Below are positions 12,804 to 23,718 of a stretch of 64,000 bases of DNA, one piece after another (within the stretch, counting starts at the first letter, position 1; the number at the start of each line of letters is the position of its first letter). The stretch spans positions 4,010,745 to 4,074,744 of the forward strand of contig JAJEKV010000039.1 in NCBI GenBank assembly GCA_021234155.1, given 5' to 3'. The notes under the pieces were generated by a model. The model had not been told where the DNA came from and did no database searches. It saw only the letters and a program-made list of their open reading frames with translations. This DNA is from Isoetes taiwanensis (lineage: Eukaryota > Streptophyta > Lycopodiopsida > Isoetales > Isoetaceae). Made by a program: the position numbers and the translations under genes.

Positions 12804-13279
12804 TGTTATGGATCTTGGCTTCAAAGAAGCCACAAAGCGCATCAATTTACACGTTCCGCCTCTGCCCTCGGGGTCCCTGATCCCCCACGGTGTTACAGTC
12901 TTCCCTGAAGACTTAGATTGATATTAGCAATCAGAGATTTGCTCAGGAACTGCTCTTGCTTACAATATGCTGCCCCTTTAAGAAAATATGGGTCTTATAT
13001 ACAGAGCCCCAAACTGGGATATGAAGGGCTCTTCTGGAAGCCGAAGGACCGATTTGGCCAAATCGATCAATATCCTTGCTTCTAGATCCCTCCTGGGATC
13101 AAATCGATGCCTCCTAAGGCAGATCCGGAAGGCTGCCTGCGCCATAGCCCAGCCCGATGGCTGTTGGCTTGCCCATCCAATCGGGCCATGCCACCTCACC
13201 CATTAAAGGGGGATTTGTTTGCATAGCTAAGAATTTAATTTAGTTTACCTTGCCCCATGCATTTAACATGTTCATAACA
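12804..13279 (-). repeat. LTR of the truncated Ty3 element
   Basis: Bounded by TGTTATG at 12804 and CATAACA ending at 13279, a 7 bp perfect terminal inverted repeat. A minus-strand TATA-like TATATAAGA sits at about 12992-13000. It abuts the TATCAGAGC primer site on its inner side. The second LTR was not found. The boundary is inferred from the inverted ends and primer site only. Confidence 0.6.
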
Positions 13280-13287
13280 TCTTGGCG

Positions 13288-13570
13288 CGACTCAAGTTAC
13301 TTCACATGGAGGTCCCTTCGACTTTCTTGGATGGCCCTTTGGCACAGAATAACTCGAGTGGATCGATTCTGATCGTTTGAAGTCCAATTTGAGCAATTTA
13401 AAGTATCAACATGCATGATTATCCTGTTAGTACTCATCTAACATTTCGTTCTTAATTTTTATGTCAATTTCACCTATTTTTGGCCGACTCGAGTTACTTC
13501 GCGCGGAAGGCCCATTCAAATTTCTCAGATGGCCCTTTGACGCGAATGACTCGAGTGCGTTGAATAGTGC
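13288..13570 (+). repeat. Two ~85 bp direct repeats with CTCGAG-type ends
   Basis: The block at about 13288-13370 recurs at about 13485-13570. Both run from GACTC(A/G)AGTTACTTC, through GATGGCCCTTTG, to a closing ACTCGAGTG. The opening and closing ACTCGAGT motifs give each unit a partial dyad. Confidence 0.6.
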
Positions 13571-13689
13571 CCAGAGTTGCTGGGCATAATTTGAGAACCT
13601 ATGTGATCGGAAACCTATTCAATTCATACTCCTTTTCATAAATCTAACATAATAGAAACCAAGTCCAGCATTGCTGGGCTATAAGAGAT

Positions 13690-14275
13690 TTTTTGTGCAT
13701 TTGACATTGTTTCCCCTTCCCTTTTGCTCTATTTCACTTTTTCTTTTTTCTCATTTTTCGACACACTTTTCTTTTTAGTTTCCCCTTTTCTTGTTTTCTC
13801 TACATGTTTTCCATTTCCCTCTTTTTTTTTCTTTTTATAACCCCCTTTCCCCTCCCCTCCCATTCCCTTCCCTTTTTTCCATTTCTTTTTTTTTTTTGAC
13901 AGACTTTTTCCCTTTCCTTTTCATCCTCTCCCGCCCTTCCCGGGTCCTTTTCCACTTTTCTTGTCCCTTTCCCTTTCCCTTTCATTTTTCCTATGCCCTT
14001 TTTCTGTTCCACTTTCTCTACTTGTTTCATGTGCCCCTTTTCCTCCTTCCCCCACCCTCTTTCGCTTTTCCCCGTGCCGTGCCGTCCCCCCTCCCTTTTT
14101 CTTTCTTCTTTTCCCCTTTTCCATGATTTTTTTCCCTTTCTTTTTCTCACCTTTTCACTCTTCCCTTTTTTTGTCCTTCCCCCCTCTCTTTCATTTCCCT
14201 CTCCCCTTTTCCTCGTTCCCTTTTTCTCATTCCTTTGCCCCTTTCCGCCTCCCTTTTGCCTCCCTTTTTCTTTTT
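13690..14275 (+). repeat. Long polypyrimidine tract
   Basis: About 580 bp almost entirely C and T on the plus strand, made of irregular repeats of TTTTCCC and CCCTTTTC. Open frames across it on both strands are low-complexity artefacts. Mirror-symmetric polypurine/polypyrimidine runs can form triplex DNA in vitro. No coding signal. Confidence 0.85.
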
Positions 14276-14314
14276 GCTACAAATATCTTGGTGTAGAGTT
14301 CCGTAAGAACATAC

Positions 14315-15205
14315 TTTGGGAAAAGTGTATTCTAGAATGGGACTCGCATGAAACCAACAAACCGCCCATAGGCTTCTCATTCATCTCAGCAGATTTTCTA
14401 CAATGGTGGATAGTGGGTAGCCGCACATATGCGAACTACCCACGAAAAATAAAGGGAAAATCCAATTATATCATTTGGACCCCAAAAATACAATGCTAAC
14501 AGATGTTCGGCTGGTGTACCTGCCGAAAGCTTATCACCGGGATTAAAAAACCCCGCCCTTTCGGGTTTTCGAGGAAAAACCCTAGTGATAAACCTTCGGC
14601 AAGGGGCTTCGACAAACGCAAGGCAGAGAAATCGCTCCCAAAACCCACGAATGGAGAAGTCGAAACAGATGTCGCTCGCCAACCTGTACCTGCACATCAC
14701 CAACACCAAAAAAACGAAACAAAACAAACCTCCCAGAGTGGAGGGGCTGATTACCCGCGTGCCACGCGACAAATATAATAAACAAAGAAGGGGGGGAGGG
14801 TGGGTTCAAAGAGAAAGAGGTACTGCTGAGAGAGAAGAGGAAGCGTCGATGAGACGTTGATGCAGAAACGCGCCTAAAATAGCGAACTCCCAACCAGAAC
14901 GGACATGCGCCGCCCGCATGCATGCAAAACATGCATGCTCGTCCCATTCTAGAATGGCGATCCGATGTCTCGGATCGATGGGTTTCTAGAATGGGACTCG
15001 CATGAAACCAACAAACCGCCCGAATACCAGAGAACTTCCTTACAAACTAGGATCGAGGACGAAGGTCACAGGACGAAGGCTAAAGGCCGGAAAAGGATAG
15101 CATGAAAACAACGCCAAATTGGCCAAACCAAGCAGGAAGAAGCCCCTCCCCTGCCTGGAAACAATTCAAAGAGAAAGAGGTACTGCTGAGAGAGAAGAGC
15201 CAAGT
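14315..15205 (-). repeat. ~1 kb interspersed repeat, right copy (inverted)
   Basis: Inverted copy of 10745-11795, better preserved in the hairpin part (about 14520-14600, with CGAAAGGGCGGGG on the minus strand). A ~38 bp segment beginning TTCTAGAATGGGACTCGCAT occurs at 14331 and again at about 14992, so the unit of about 660 bp is followed by the start of a second unit. This is the same head-to-tail arrangement as in the left copy. Confidence 0.75.
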
Positions 15206-15289
15206 ATGACTGCTGGCTGGAGAGCACTCTATATAATGCAATGCAAAACAATTGTTTTCGTGCAGAGATTCATGATTGGTCACAGAAAT

Positions 15290-15974
15290 CCTACTTGTTT
15301 CGACTTTGGTAGAACCTGTTTTACTGTATGGTTCTGAAGTATGGGGCCCCAGTGCTTGGAAGAGTTTGGAACAGGTGCAAAAGTCATTTCTCACTTACAG
15401 CCTAGGAGTCAAAACTACAGTGTGCCCTATGCTATTCTTTTACAAGAGATAGGTTTTTGGCCTCTTCAATATTCTGCCATGAAGCGCCATATCCACTATA
15501 TCAGTAACGTGCATCACATGGATGATGATAGATACCTTCTTCTCGTGCTTGCCATGGCTGAATCTCCCCAGCGTTTGAAACGATGTTGGAAAGAGAATTG
15601 TAATGCATGGTTTGCCCGCTGGTCTGTGCCATCGGAATACTGCATGGTGCTTGCTAGTTCTCTTTTGCAACAATATCTCGATGGTTCTTATTCCCAGAAG
15701 ATGTGGGATGCACTTATCTTAGCCCAAATTAAAACTTATCACTATCATGCACATATAAATCCTACTTTGGCACCAGGACCGCAAGCTTATTTGCTTGCTT
15801 CCTTGACGAGGAAAAAGCTTGTAGCTATTGCATCAATTCGCACAGGGTCCCACAAGTTACGGATTGAGACAAGTAGATGGGAGCGGCGACAATTGCCATG
15901 AGAAGCGAGATTATGTGCATGTTGCAAATTACAGGTTATTAAAGATGAAAGCCATACTCTGCTAAGATGTCCTG

Positions 15975-16009
<35 letters not shown>

Positions 16010-17310
16010 AAGGAAAGAAGTTTCTGTATTAATCAGATAGGAAGAATTACAATACAGAGATCCCTCTATGGATCAGATATAAGTTAAGTACAAAGGATCC
16101 CATCTGGATCTGAATCATGTCTGTAACTAAAGAACACATGAGCCTCTCTCAACCTCTTCTTCTGTCTCAATTAAACAGAGTACTATAGGAGCCAAGTACC
16201 CATTTTCCACAGCTACAAACAAATCTTGAATGCTCCAAAAACCTCTTGCAAAACTAGAAATGAAGATGGAAAGAGATGAAGAGTAACCTGAACAGTCTCC
16301 CGCTCTGTTCAGGGAATCCCATACTTCAAACTATGATCAAATTATACAATTTTATTACCGTATGTGAGATCAAAAGGAGATCTTTGCATTGTCGGGATCG
16401 CGGTCGGGCCACGTGATTCAGAATGAACCTAGACATGCCCACCACCGAACTCTCCCTAAAATCTCGGCTCATGATATCCGGTCTTGATATGGAAGCATCG
16501 GCCTGGCACAATAGATCCCTAGCTCGGCAATCTCAAATAACCCAACATTACATTTATAAAAACGTAATCGAGATCAAGAATTTACTCAACTTCTTCCAAG
16601 AAAAACACCTCCGGATCTTTACGCTAGCAAGAAAGAGCAAGAGGAGGGAAAAAAACCAAATGATCAGAAGATCCAACTAGAAAGACCCGTAGAAAAGACC
16701 CTAAGTCGCTTTCTTTAAAGATTCTGCTTAAATTTCGCTCCACCTTATAGACTCTACGCCCTTTCGGTGTGATATAAATCATCATTCTTCTAAAGATTGA
16801 GAGCAAAAATGCCACGTTAGTGGCTTACCAGCCTGAATCCAAAGACCGCCTTGAAGCTGCTTCAAAATCTGATCTGCAAATTCTTTGAAGGCAAAATCGT
16901 CTGGAGCACCGGCAAACCCCACTAGCACCGGTTTGGTCTTTGATCTGCAAGAAGGTCTGCAGCAGTGCCGGAAAGAGAGGAGAGGAGGGCGGCCTCCTTC
17001 CTCTGCTGCCGCCCTAGCCGCAGGCGCTAAGGGCTGCGCCAAGAACCATCCCAAAAAATCCAAAAATACTGTGCCATGTCCTGCTTTTGAGATGGCCAGG
17101 AATCGTTATTTAACTTTAGCATCCCATTCCATGCTACCACAACTTCTCAGAGCCATATCTGTGCATGACTTAGCATTATATATACTTGAGGTTCTAGATG
17201 AGCATCTTCAATTATTGAGCCCGCAGTAGTTCTCATGGCCTATCTTATATTTTCTCCTTGTTTGTCTAGTACCATCACTATTGCAAAGGTTTTTCCCTTG
17301 AAAATATTTC
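15290..17310 (+). mobile_element. LINE ORF2 C-terminal part and 3' end, interrupted
   Basis: The frame from about 15305 reads PVLLYGSEVWGPSAWKSLEQ and continues to 15901 with LLQEIGFWPLQ, HINPTLAPGPQAYLLAS, IASIRTGSHKLRIETSRW, then (after a stop and frame change) CACC…DESHTLLRCPAF. This is the C-terminal end of a LINE ORF2 protein. It is broken by an insertion at 15980-17075 and resumes at about 17089 (EMARNRYLTLASHS) to a stop at 17227-17229. After it, GGTTTTTCCCTTGAAAA resembles the start of the hairpin in the other LINE 3' ends of this window. 5'-truncated and dead. Confidence 0.75.
15980..17075 (-). mobile_element. Poly(A)-tailed retroposon nested in the LINE
   Basis: Inserted on the minus strand: the poly(A) tail appears as ~30 T at 15980-16008. 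It is flanked by a perfect 13 bp target duplication ATGTCCTGCTTTT (15967-15979 and 17076-17088), and removing one copy rejoins the LINE frame (RCPAF|EMAR). The 3' end resembles an L1-type tail (TTAATACAGAAACTTC before the tail). A short minus-strand frame near 17063-16800 reads VLVGFAGAPDDFAFKEFADQ and ILKQLQGGLWIQAG. Its family is unknown; it could be an L1 3' part or a transcript copy. Confidence 0.8.
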
Positions 17311-17320
17311 GACGCAGAGC

Positions 17321-17575
17321 ATCAAACTAAGAAAAAAAAGGCCAGAATGTTTGAAATCATAAGAACAATGGCATAACAATAAGAGAAAAATTCTAACCTC
17401 TGTAAAGATCTTAAAGTCCTTCAGAAGGCAAAGAATAGCATGCAAACTAAGAAAAACAGGCCAAAAATGTCTGAGAAAAAGTCATTGAGTGCCTATTTGA
17501 GCACTCACATCATAAGAAAAATGGCATATCAATAAGAGAAAAAATTCTAACCTCTATGTAAAGCTCTCATAGTCC
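17321..17575 (+). repeat. Imperfect direct repeat, two ~110-130 bp units
   Basis: The segment at about 17323-17430 (CAAACTAAGAAAAAA … GAGAAAAATTCTAACCTCT) recurs at about 17442-17575 with an insertion. Confidence 0.55.
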
Positions 17576-18111
17576 TGCAGATTCATCAGTGCCTATGGCA
17601 AACTCCTTGCATTACAACCATAGCGGCAGTAGTAGAGCTCTGTGGCCGCTTCTCGTAGCGACCTCCTTCATCCACCAAGCAGTCCTAGTGAAAACCCTAA
17701 ACAACCGTCAATGGCTTTTCTTCATGTCTGAGAAAAAGGGACCATGAAATTTCAACCCTAAACAACTAATTCTTTCGTCATGAAACTTCAAATCGATCTC
17801 CAGTCGATTGCCTCCCGCTCAGTTGATTTCCTGCCATCCCCTGCTAAATGGCACTGCCACGAATCCTGCCAGATCGGCAATTTGAAAAAAGAAAAAATTT
17901 CAATGTTTCACCTGCCGGTGAAAATTAAAGGACGGGCGTCTTACGTGGCCACCCTCCCCTAGAGCTGGTGGGTGGGTCGATATGGGCCCCGTTATAAAAT
18001 TAGGACACATTAACTAAAAGGCTTTTCTATAGAATTATACTCTGGAGTCTGGAGCTTTAGCTCTGTTCAGAAAATCTCGTCCAGCGGCCTTTGATCATCC
18101 AAGACACAGAG

Positions 18112-19507
18112 ATGGTAGCCGTCCTACTGCTGGTGCTCTTCTCGGGGTTTCTAGCGCCTGCAATATGCAAATCTTCTACAAGTACGTGTTTCTTGTCACA
18201 ATGCATTCTTTTCCTCTTCGATTGTCAAATATTTAGTGGTCTATTTAGTCTGTTGATTGTACATTGTTCTACGCAAGATCCTGTACAAAATTAAGATGCT
18301 ATGATCCGCATTTATGAACAGTTATGAGCTGCATTGATTAAAAACAAGCCCCCATTTCTTAGCAGTTATAATCTTTTACTTGGACTTAGATCCCTTGCTA
18401 GAAACGGGCGTGGCTTAAGCCTGATCTACCTGCATTTTCTACTCGTTAGTCCTCCCTCAGAATGGGACGGCATACCTTTCTTTCTCCCTTCTGGCCGAGC
18501 ATTCTAAATATTTGAGCATTCTGTATAAATAGCGCAATAAAATGATAAGGCTAGTGCTAGAACGCTGGCAGGGTTGAAACTAATAGTAGAGATAAAGGAA
18601 AAGCATGGTATTTCGTCTTTCTTTTATCTCTAGTATGTGCAGTTGCTGTCATATCTGACACGTTAATCTATTTTACTGCTGCATTTTCAACATTCTATTG
18701 ATAATGGCACATGGAACTCTCATTTTGTTCTCTTCCTTGCTCTTTTTACCTCAAACATTTGTTGTATCATTTGAAGCCACCTGCAGAAGATATGAACCAG
18801 TGCTTTGGTGTGATAACTCTCTTACATATTTGGTTCCTAAGTGGTGCATAAAAAAGTGCAAAAACGAATAGGAATGATAAAATATTGCTCTTTTTGCCTT
18901 GGGCTTACGCATGAAAATTTCTGCAGGCAATCCTGCAAATGAGCTTTCAACTGCAATTAACCAGAACAGGACAAACAGCAAGTTATCTAGCTTATACGAC
19001 AATGCTGGCCTGGCATGCATTGCCTTGCAATATATACAAGCATTTCAAGGAGCCTGTAAGGAAGTGGGGAAAGAAAAACCCTCTTCATCTGACATCAAAA
19101 GTGATTTTGCAACAAACTGTGGTGTTGATCCAAATACAGTATCTACCATTACTGGAACAGTCCTGGCATGTGAATCAGTGTATAAAGATGCTAGTTATGC
19201 CTTTTCAAATCTGCTGTTCCATGAGTCTAAAACATTAAGCATTCTCACAAACACAAATCATACAGAATTTGGGACAGGAATAAGTGGCAGTGATGGCGGA
19301 TCCCCTTACTTCTGGTGTGTCATGTTCAGTAATGGCAGCCCTCCAAACAGCACATTTAAGTTTACTACGGGAACTGCTTTGGCTCAAAAGACTGGATGCT
19401 TCAGTGGTACCAGTGATCCCTGCAGTAGTGCACTAACTATTAGACAAGCCACATCTTGGATTATTTCCATTTCTTTGTTCAGTGTTGCATTCATTCTCAG
19501 GATGTAA
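18112..19507 (+). CDS. GPI-anchored cell-surface protein (At3g06035/At5g19250-like)
   Basis: Two exons (18112-18181 and 18927-19507) joined by a 745 bp GT-AG intron give 216 codons plus stop. A signal peptide is clear (MVAVLLLVLFSGFLAPAICK). The mature part starts ANELSTAINQNRTNSKL and carries several cysteines (LACIAL, GACKEV, TNCGVD, LACESV, FWCVMF) and N-glycosylation sequons, as in plant 'uncharacterised GPI-anchored' proteins. The C-terminus has small residues (GTSDPCSS), a spacer and a hydrophobic tail (SWIISISLFSVAFILRM), fitting a GPI attachment signal. Predicted location is the outer face of the plasma membrane or wall. Molecular function is unknown in the family. No lesion is seen. 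The ATG at 18112 was chosen because it directly precedes the signal peptide. Confidence 0.88.
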
Positions 19508-19669
19508 TTGGTGCAAGCATGTGCTGTAAGCTATGAAGCACTCAGATAGCAATGAGTTTGAATTTAACATAAATTGTTTTGGCACCAGGATTGTTTTTGG
19601 AATAAGGCTGGGTAGCTCACAGGTTGGCTGAAAGGAAGAGGAGAATTTTTTCTAGGATGTTCTTATTTT

Positions 19670-19721
19670 CAACATTGTTTTATTTTTCCATTCATCAACA
19701 TTGTTTTATTTTTCCATTCAT
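19670..19721 (+). repeat. Perfect 26 bp tandem duplication
   Basis: The 26 bp beginning CAACATTGTTTTATTTTTCC occurs twice head to tail, in the presumed 3' untranslated region of the GPI-protein gene. Confidence 0.85.
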
Positions 19722-20239
19722 ATGTATGAAGTTTGTTATATGTATTCCTACTCTTATGGAAGGACCATAATCACTTCCCTTTAGGACGTGTCTCAAGAAA
19801 CCATGCAAATAGTTGTTCCATTTTAAGGAGCATATGATGACATGTATAGTCACATTATGATTCTCACATATAAGTTAAAAACCATTACCTTTTCTCAAAC
19901 AATGTTGCCAAACTCTTGGTACTTTGCAACGGCAGGCACTTCGCATTACAAAATTTAAGGCATTCCTACACTAGTAAAGGGGATTGCTAAAAGAGACATG
20001 TGAATTCACGTTTGTGGCATGCATCTTTTTGCTCAAGCGCCATATGAAACTAAATGCAATGGTATTCAGGTATAAAGGACAAGGAAGAAAAAGGCATGCA
20101 TCATCATATACATCGAGATTACCTCCAATGATAATATCTCCTCCCCTTTTAGCCACAGAAGAAGCACTGCATGGAGGCAGGAGGACAGACCTTGGAAAGA
20201 GAACATGTTGAGGCGGGAGTCTTGACACCTCGACAACCA

Positions 20240-20640
20240 CAGTCGACCAGGAGCCGCAGTGTCAAGCTAGCGAGCAGGCGCAGGCTGTCTCAGTATTTGC
20301 TATTACCCAGACCCTGAACTTGCACATTATAGGGGTTGCAGAGGCAAAGGCTGATGTCTATTCCGCTGTGGATGAGGCTTTGCATCTCTTCCCAGACGTC
20401 ATGCATGTGAAGGTTGGTGGAGTCATCTTTGCTTCTAGGGTGGGAGCAACAAGACTTGATCGTCCTCGACATCTTCTGGTTCAGTTTAAGGATGTTGTTA
20501 GCCTCTACATGTTCAGCATCGCAACCATCTCAGAAGGACTACTTTCTCGGTATAGGAGGACCTCTCTTCAATGCGATCATCTAATCGTAAGGAGGAGCCC
20601 TGCAAGGTGAGGGCAGCCCGCCTGCAAAAGAAATGGACGG
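20240..20640 (+). pseudogene. Possible LINE ORF1-like fragment
   Basis: The plus frame at about 20320-20610 reads HIIGVAEAKADVYSAVDEAL, then ASRVGATRLDRPRHLLVQFK. An I-I-G-x-x-E opening, an acidic helix, R-V-G and R-P-R-x-L-L-V-x-F are the pattern of RNA-binding ORF1 proteins of several non-LTR retrotransposons. The fragment is short and lacks neighbours that would confirm it. Confidence 0.4.
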
Positions 20641-20760
20641 TGTACAGTGGAGGCACAAGAATAATTCTAGATCAATGGTCTTCCAATCCTTGGATTAGCT
20701 TTTCTCCAAATAATTTAAGTAGTATAAAATTTAGCATTAGCATTATGGTTTACGTTGACG

Positions 20761-20786
20761 CCATCCATCCATCCATCCATCCATCC
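20761..20786 (+). repeat. (CCAT)n microsatellite
   Basis: About 6.5 units of CCAT. It may be the tail of a small retroposed copy, but no body was identified. Confidence 0.9.
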
Positions 20787-21069
20787 TTTCTAATCCAAAG
20801 TAAATCTCGATTATGGCTAAATCCCTCTTTATGGCTATCTGAGCCGTTGACCCAGAGCATACCATGGGATATGCTAGGAATCATTGCAATCCAGGCCGTT
20901 GGCTTAGGAACCCTAATTTGAAAATAACAATGTCTAAAAAGACTTAAAAACCTAAAAAAATTGACAAATGCTACATGATCACCTGTTTTGTAGCACACAT
21001 GGAGTATCCAACGAAAACATGGCAAATATGCCATGGTCACACCTAGATTGTAGTACACATTATTCACAT

Positions 21070-21330
21070 GATACATATGTATAAAAGAATAGGATAGAAT
21101 AGCATAGAATAGAATAGAATAGAGTAGAGTAGAATAGATTGTTTAAAGAATCTAAAGCAATAATCAATTATTGAGCTCCCAAGGAATCGAACCTGGGCCA
21201 AGGCCAAAGAGCGAGTGGAGGGGAGAGGATAAATATGAGTGTTCAACACCTGTAAGTGAGAGCGAGTGGAGGGGAGAGGATAAATATGAGTGTCCAATAC
21301 CTGTAAGTGATAAAGCAAATACACCTGCAA
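21070..21330 (-). repeat. SINE-like sequence with 51 bp tandem duplication and (TATTC)n tail
   Basis: On the minus strand CCAGGTTCGATTCCTTGGG (about 21180-21198) resembles a tRNA T-arm or a pol III B-box with flanking stem. A TATTC-rich simple repeat lies 3' of it (about 21085-21140). Upstream, a 51 bp unit is duplicated exactly head to tail with two substitutions (21209-21259, 21260-21310). No clear A-box or full cloverleaf is seen, so it is not a tRNA gene. Confidence 0.45.
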
Positions 21331-22007
21331 CCCACAACATCAACTAAAAAAGTGGCCATTATTTATTTTGAACACATGAAAGAATATCGAACTTGGGCAT
21401 TGTCAAAAGGGATCATTATTTTAAGCATATTCCCTCCACACTCTCAACATACTCATTGACATGTAAGAACACTACTACTCTATTCCATTATGCTTATAGT
21501 CTTATGAGCAACACAAAATGGTACACAAATGCAAAACCATGAAACAAGCAACCTATTCTCAAATAAGAGATGAACTTTTAAGCTTCACCATTTAACTATC
21601 GTGGTCACACAATTATTATAATACATGGTGCATCAACTATAATTACTCCACTTTAAGCAAATTCGTATTGCCTTAGGGCTTTCTTCTCTTGCCTTGTTAT
21701 GCACAGCAGCTAAAAGTTTACTATATCAATTCATTTATGATTTAGACCTTATCATCCAAATCCCTTTAAATCACCATGCCCTTTAACTTTTGGTCTCACA
21801 TGCCTTTTGATCTCCGTGGACGAGAAAATTCAAATCAAATCCAACTTCCACTAGTCTGCTATAGCTATATCTGTTCATTTTTACCCAAGACCATTTGAAT
21901 GATGGCCTGATCTATTAAGTTATTAAATCCAAATGCTCTTTTGCCTATATTTGTTATAGATATATTTTGTGCATGTTCTATGTAGATACTATTTGAAATG
22001 AAATTGA

Positions 22008-22953
22008 CATGAACGCACAACGACGATGGGTAGCAGCTGGTATCAATACTATTGCAGCTTGGTATGAGTCTGATCATCTCATGTCATGGGAGGCATTTAG
22101 AACAAAGTTCTTGTTGTACAGATGGGACAGAGTAATCTGGAATCATATTGCTGCATTGTTGCCACAGGATTCTGGTCCACAGATTGAGGTAGTCATATGG
22201 GGTTGCCATCGGGATATCCGGCCGAGGCGGTTTGTGTCTTCAGGTATAAATTGCTTGTGCATTTCGAAATCCCGCCTCCATCTAATAGATGGCATCTTCG
22301 TGTCCCTCACCCACAATGGAAAAGTGTTTGGATATGGGTATGGGATAAGCCGCTTCACCCCAAAGTAGTAGTTTTGTGGTGGCAAGTGATCCATAGATGC
22401 CTCGAGTCAACGGGTTAGTCCATAAAATGGATAATCGATTTCGAGCTCGCCCTTTATGCCAAAGAAAGGGTTGAGAGTATTGAGCATTGTTTTTCTTGTG
22501 TGAGAGGCTTCGGGCAGCATGGTCTTGGTTGTTGACCCTTTTTGCAGCATCGTCTCGATCTAGCCGACAAATTTTGCTTGCTATCTATCCCCGATGCTTG
22601 GCCCAAACAACTAAACGAAGCTTTTCATCTCGCATGTGGCTGGCTTTTACGGTCAATCTGGAAGAGAAGGAGGTTGTTTATCTTTAAGGGCATAGATACT
22701 GCAGATGAGGTTGTTCTTCAGTGGGCGCAAGATAAAATTGTTATGGCTTACAATTTTTCTTCTCTTGATCAAGAGAAGAAAGTACTGATCTGGCATACTT
22801 ACCTTCAGACTCATTCTTTTGCATAGGCAGGTGGTTGTGCTCAGTTGGATCGGTTTGTCCACTGGGGTTATAATCCTGTCTTTGCATTTATGTTGCTCTG
22901 GTTTCTAGTTGGTGAATAAAGCTTGACGTCCTTCAAAAAAAAAAAAAAAAAAA
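22008..22953 (+). mobile_element. 5'-truncated L1-type LINE (ORF2 C-terminus, poly(A))
   Basis: Frames over 22009-22690 read WESDH…KFLLYRWDRVIWN-like text, FRYKLLVHFEIPPPSNRWH, KPLHPKVVVLWWQVIHRCL and IEHCFFLCERLRAAWSWLL. This is the C-terminal zinc-binding region of plant L1 ORF2. A poly(A) run ends the element at about 22931-22953. Frame breaks at about 22200, 22415 and 22690 make it dead. No clear target duplication was found. Confidence 0.7.
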
Positions 22954-23718
22954 AATCTCTTCACCATAGCCTTCAGTTGGCCTGTGCCTCATCAGCCATG
23001 AACCCTTTAACTTCTGCTGGAAAAATAACCTTCCTTTCTTAAGGTGTATAAATTTGCACATACAACTTATAACCCTCATGTCGACATTAGAGATTTTTCT
23101 TCTTGTGAGAGTAAAACAGTACATGACAAACAAAAAATACTGGGCAAAAAATGCCCGAAATATAAGCAACCTTAGATCTGAGCATACCCCACAACATAAA
23201 CCTTATCATCCAAAGATCCTAAAGTTTTAGCCAACAAATAAACCAAAATAGCAAGTTTTTGGGAAATACATTTAAAACCTTACGAATCCCACTTAAATCC
23301 TAAGTAAGAACTACCTTATGGCAATCAATGGCATGATGCCTAGTTCATAATAAATAACATTGTTGTTCAAGGTGATGCCTTCAAGTTACACGTTAGAGGA
23401 TAAGACATAAAATTCATATTTCTAATTAAGAGAATTGTTATACAAAAGTCAATAGAAAATTTTGTAATTCCCAGAATAATTAACATACAAATTGTAGAGC
23501 ATTTGGTTGCCGCCGAGTTTTTCAATGTTCATGTCGTATTCTTTAAAGGTCATTATCAATAAGAAGTTATTCTACATATGTCATTTCCCTCGGGATTGTT
23601 TAGAAGAAAATATTGTGCACCAAGTTGCCTAATGCACAATTTGTGATCCCATAATTTAATCCTCCTTAAATTTCAATATTTATTTATTCAACACACAACC
23701 ACAAAATGTTTTGCATCT
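22954..23718. other. No gene recognised
   Basis: AT-rich sequence between the L1 remnant and the Ty3 element. No coding region or clear repeat is seen. The last 5 bases (CATCT, 23714-23718) are the Ty3 target duplication. Confidence 0.5.

Noticed and set aside
13791-14499. Several overlapping 60-170 codon frames on both strands
   Set aside because: Low-complexity translation of the polypyrimidine tract.
15119-15337. Short plus-strand frame before the LINE
   Set aside because: Lies over the inverted repeat copy and has no homology pattern.
17690-17770. AAACCCTAAAC-like motifs, possible interstitial telomere repeat
   Set aside because: Only single units, not a tandem array.
21175-21200. Possible tRNA gene
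   Set aside because: Only a T-arm-like part is present; no full cloverleaf or anticodon arm.
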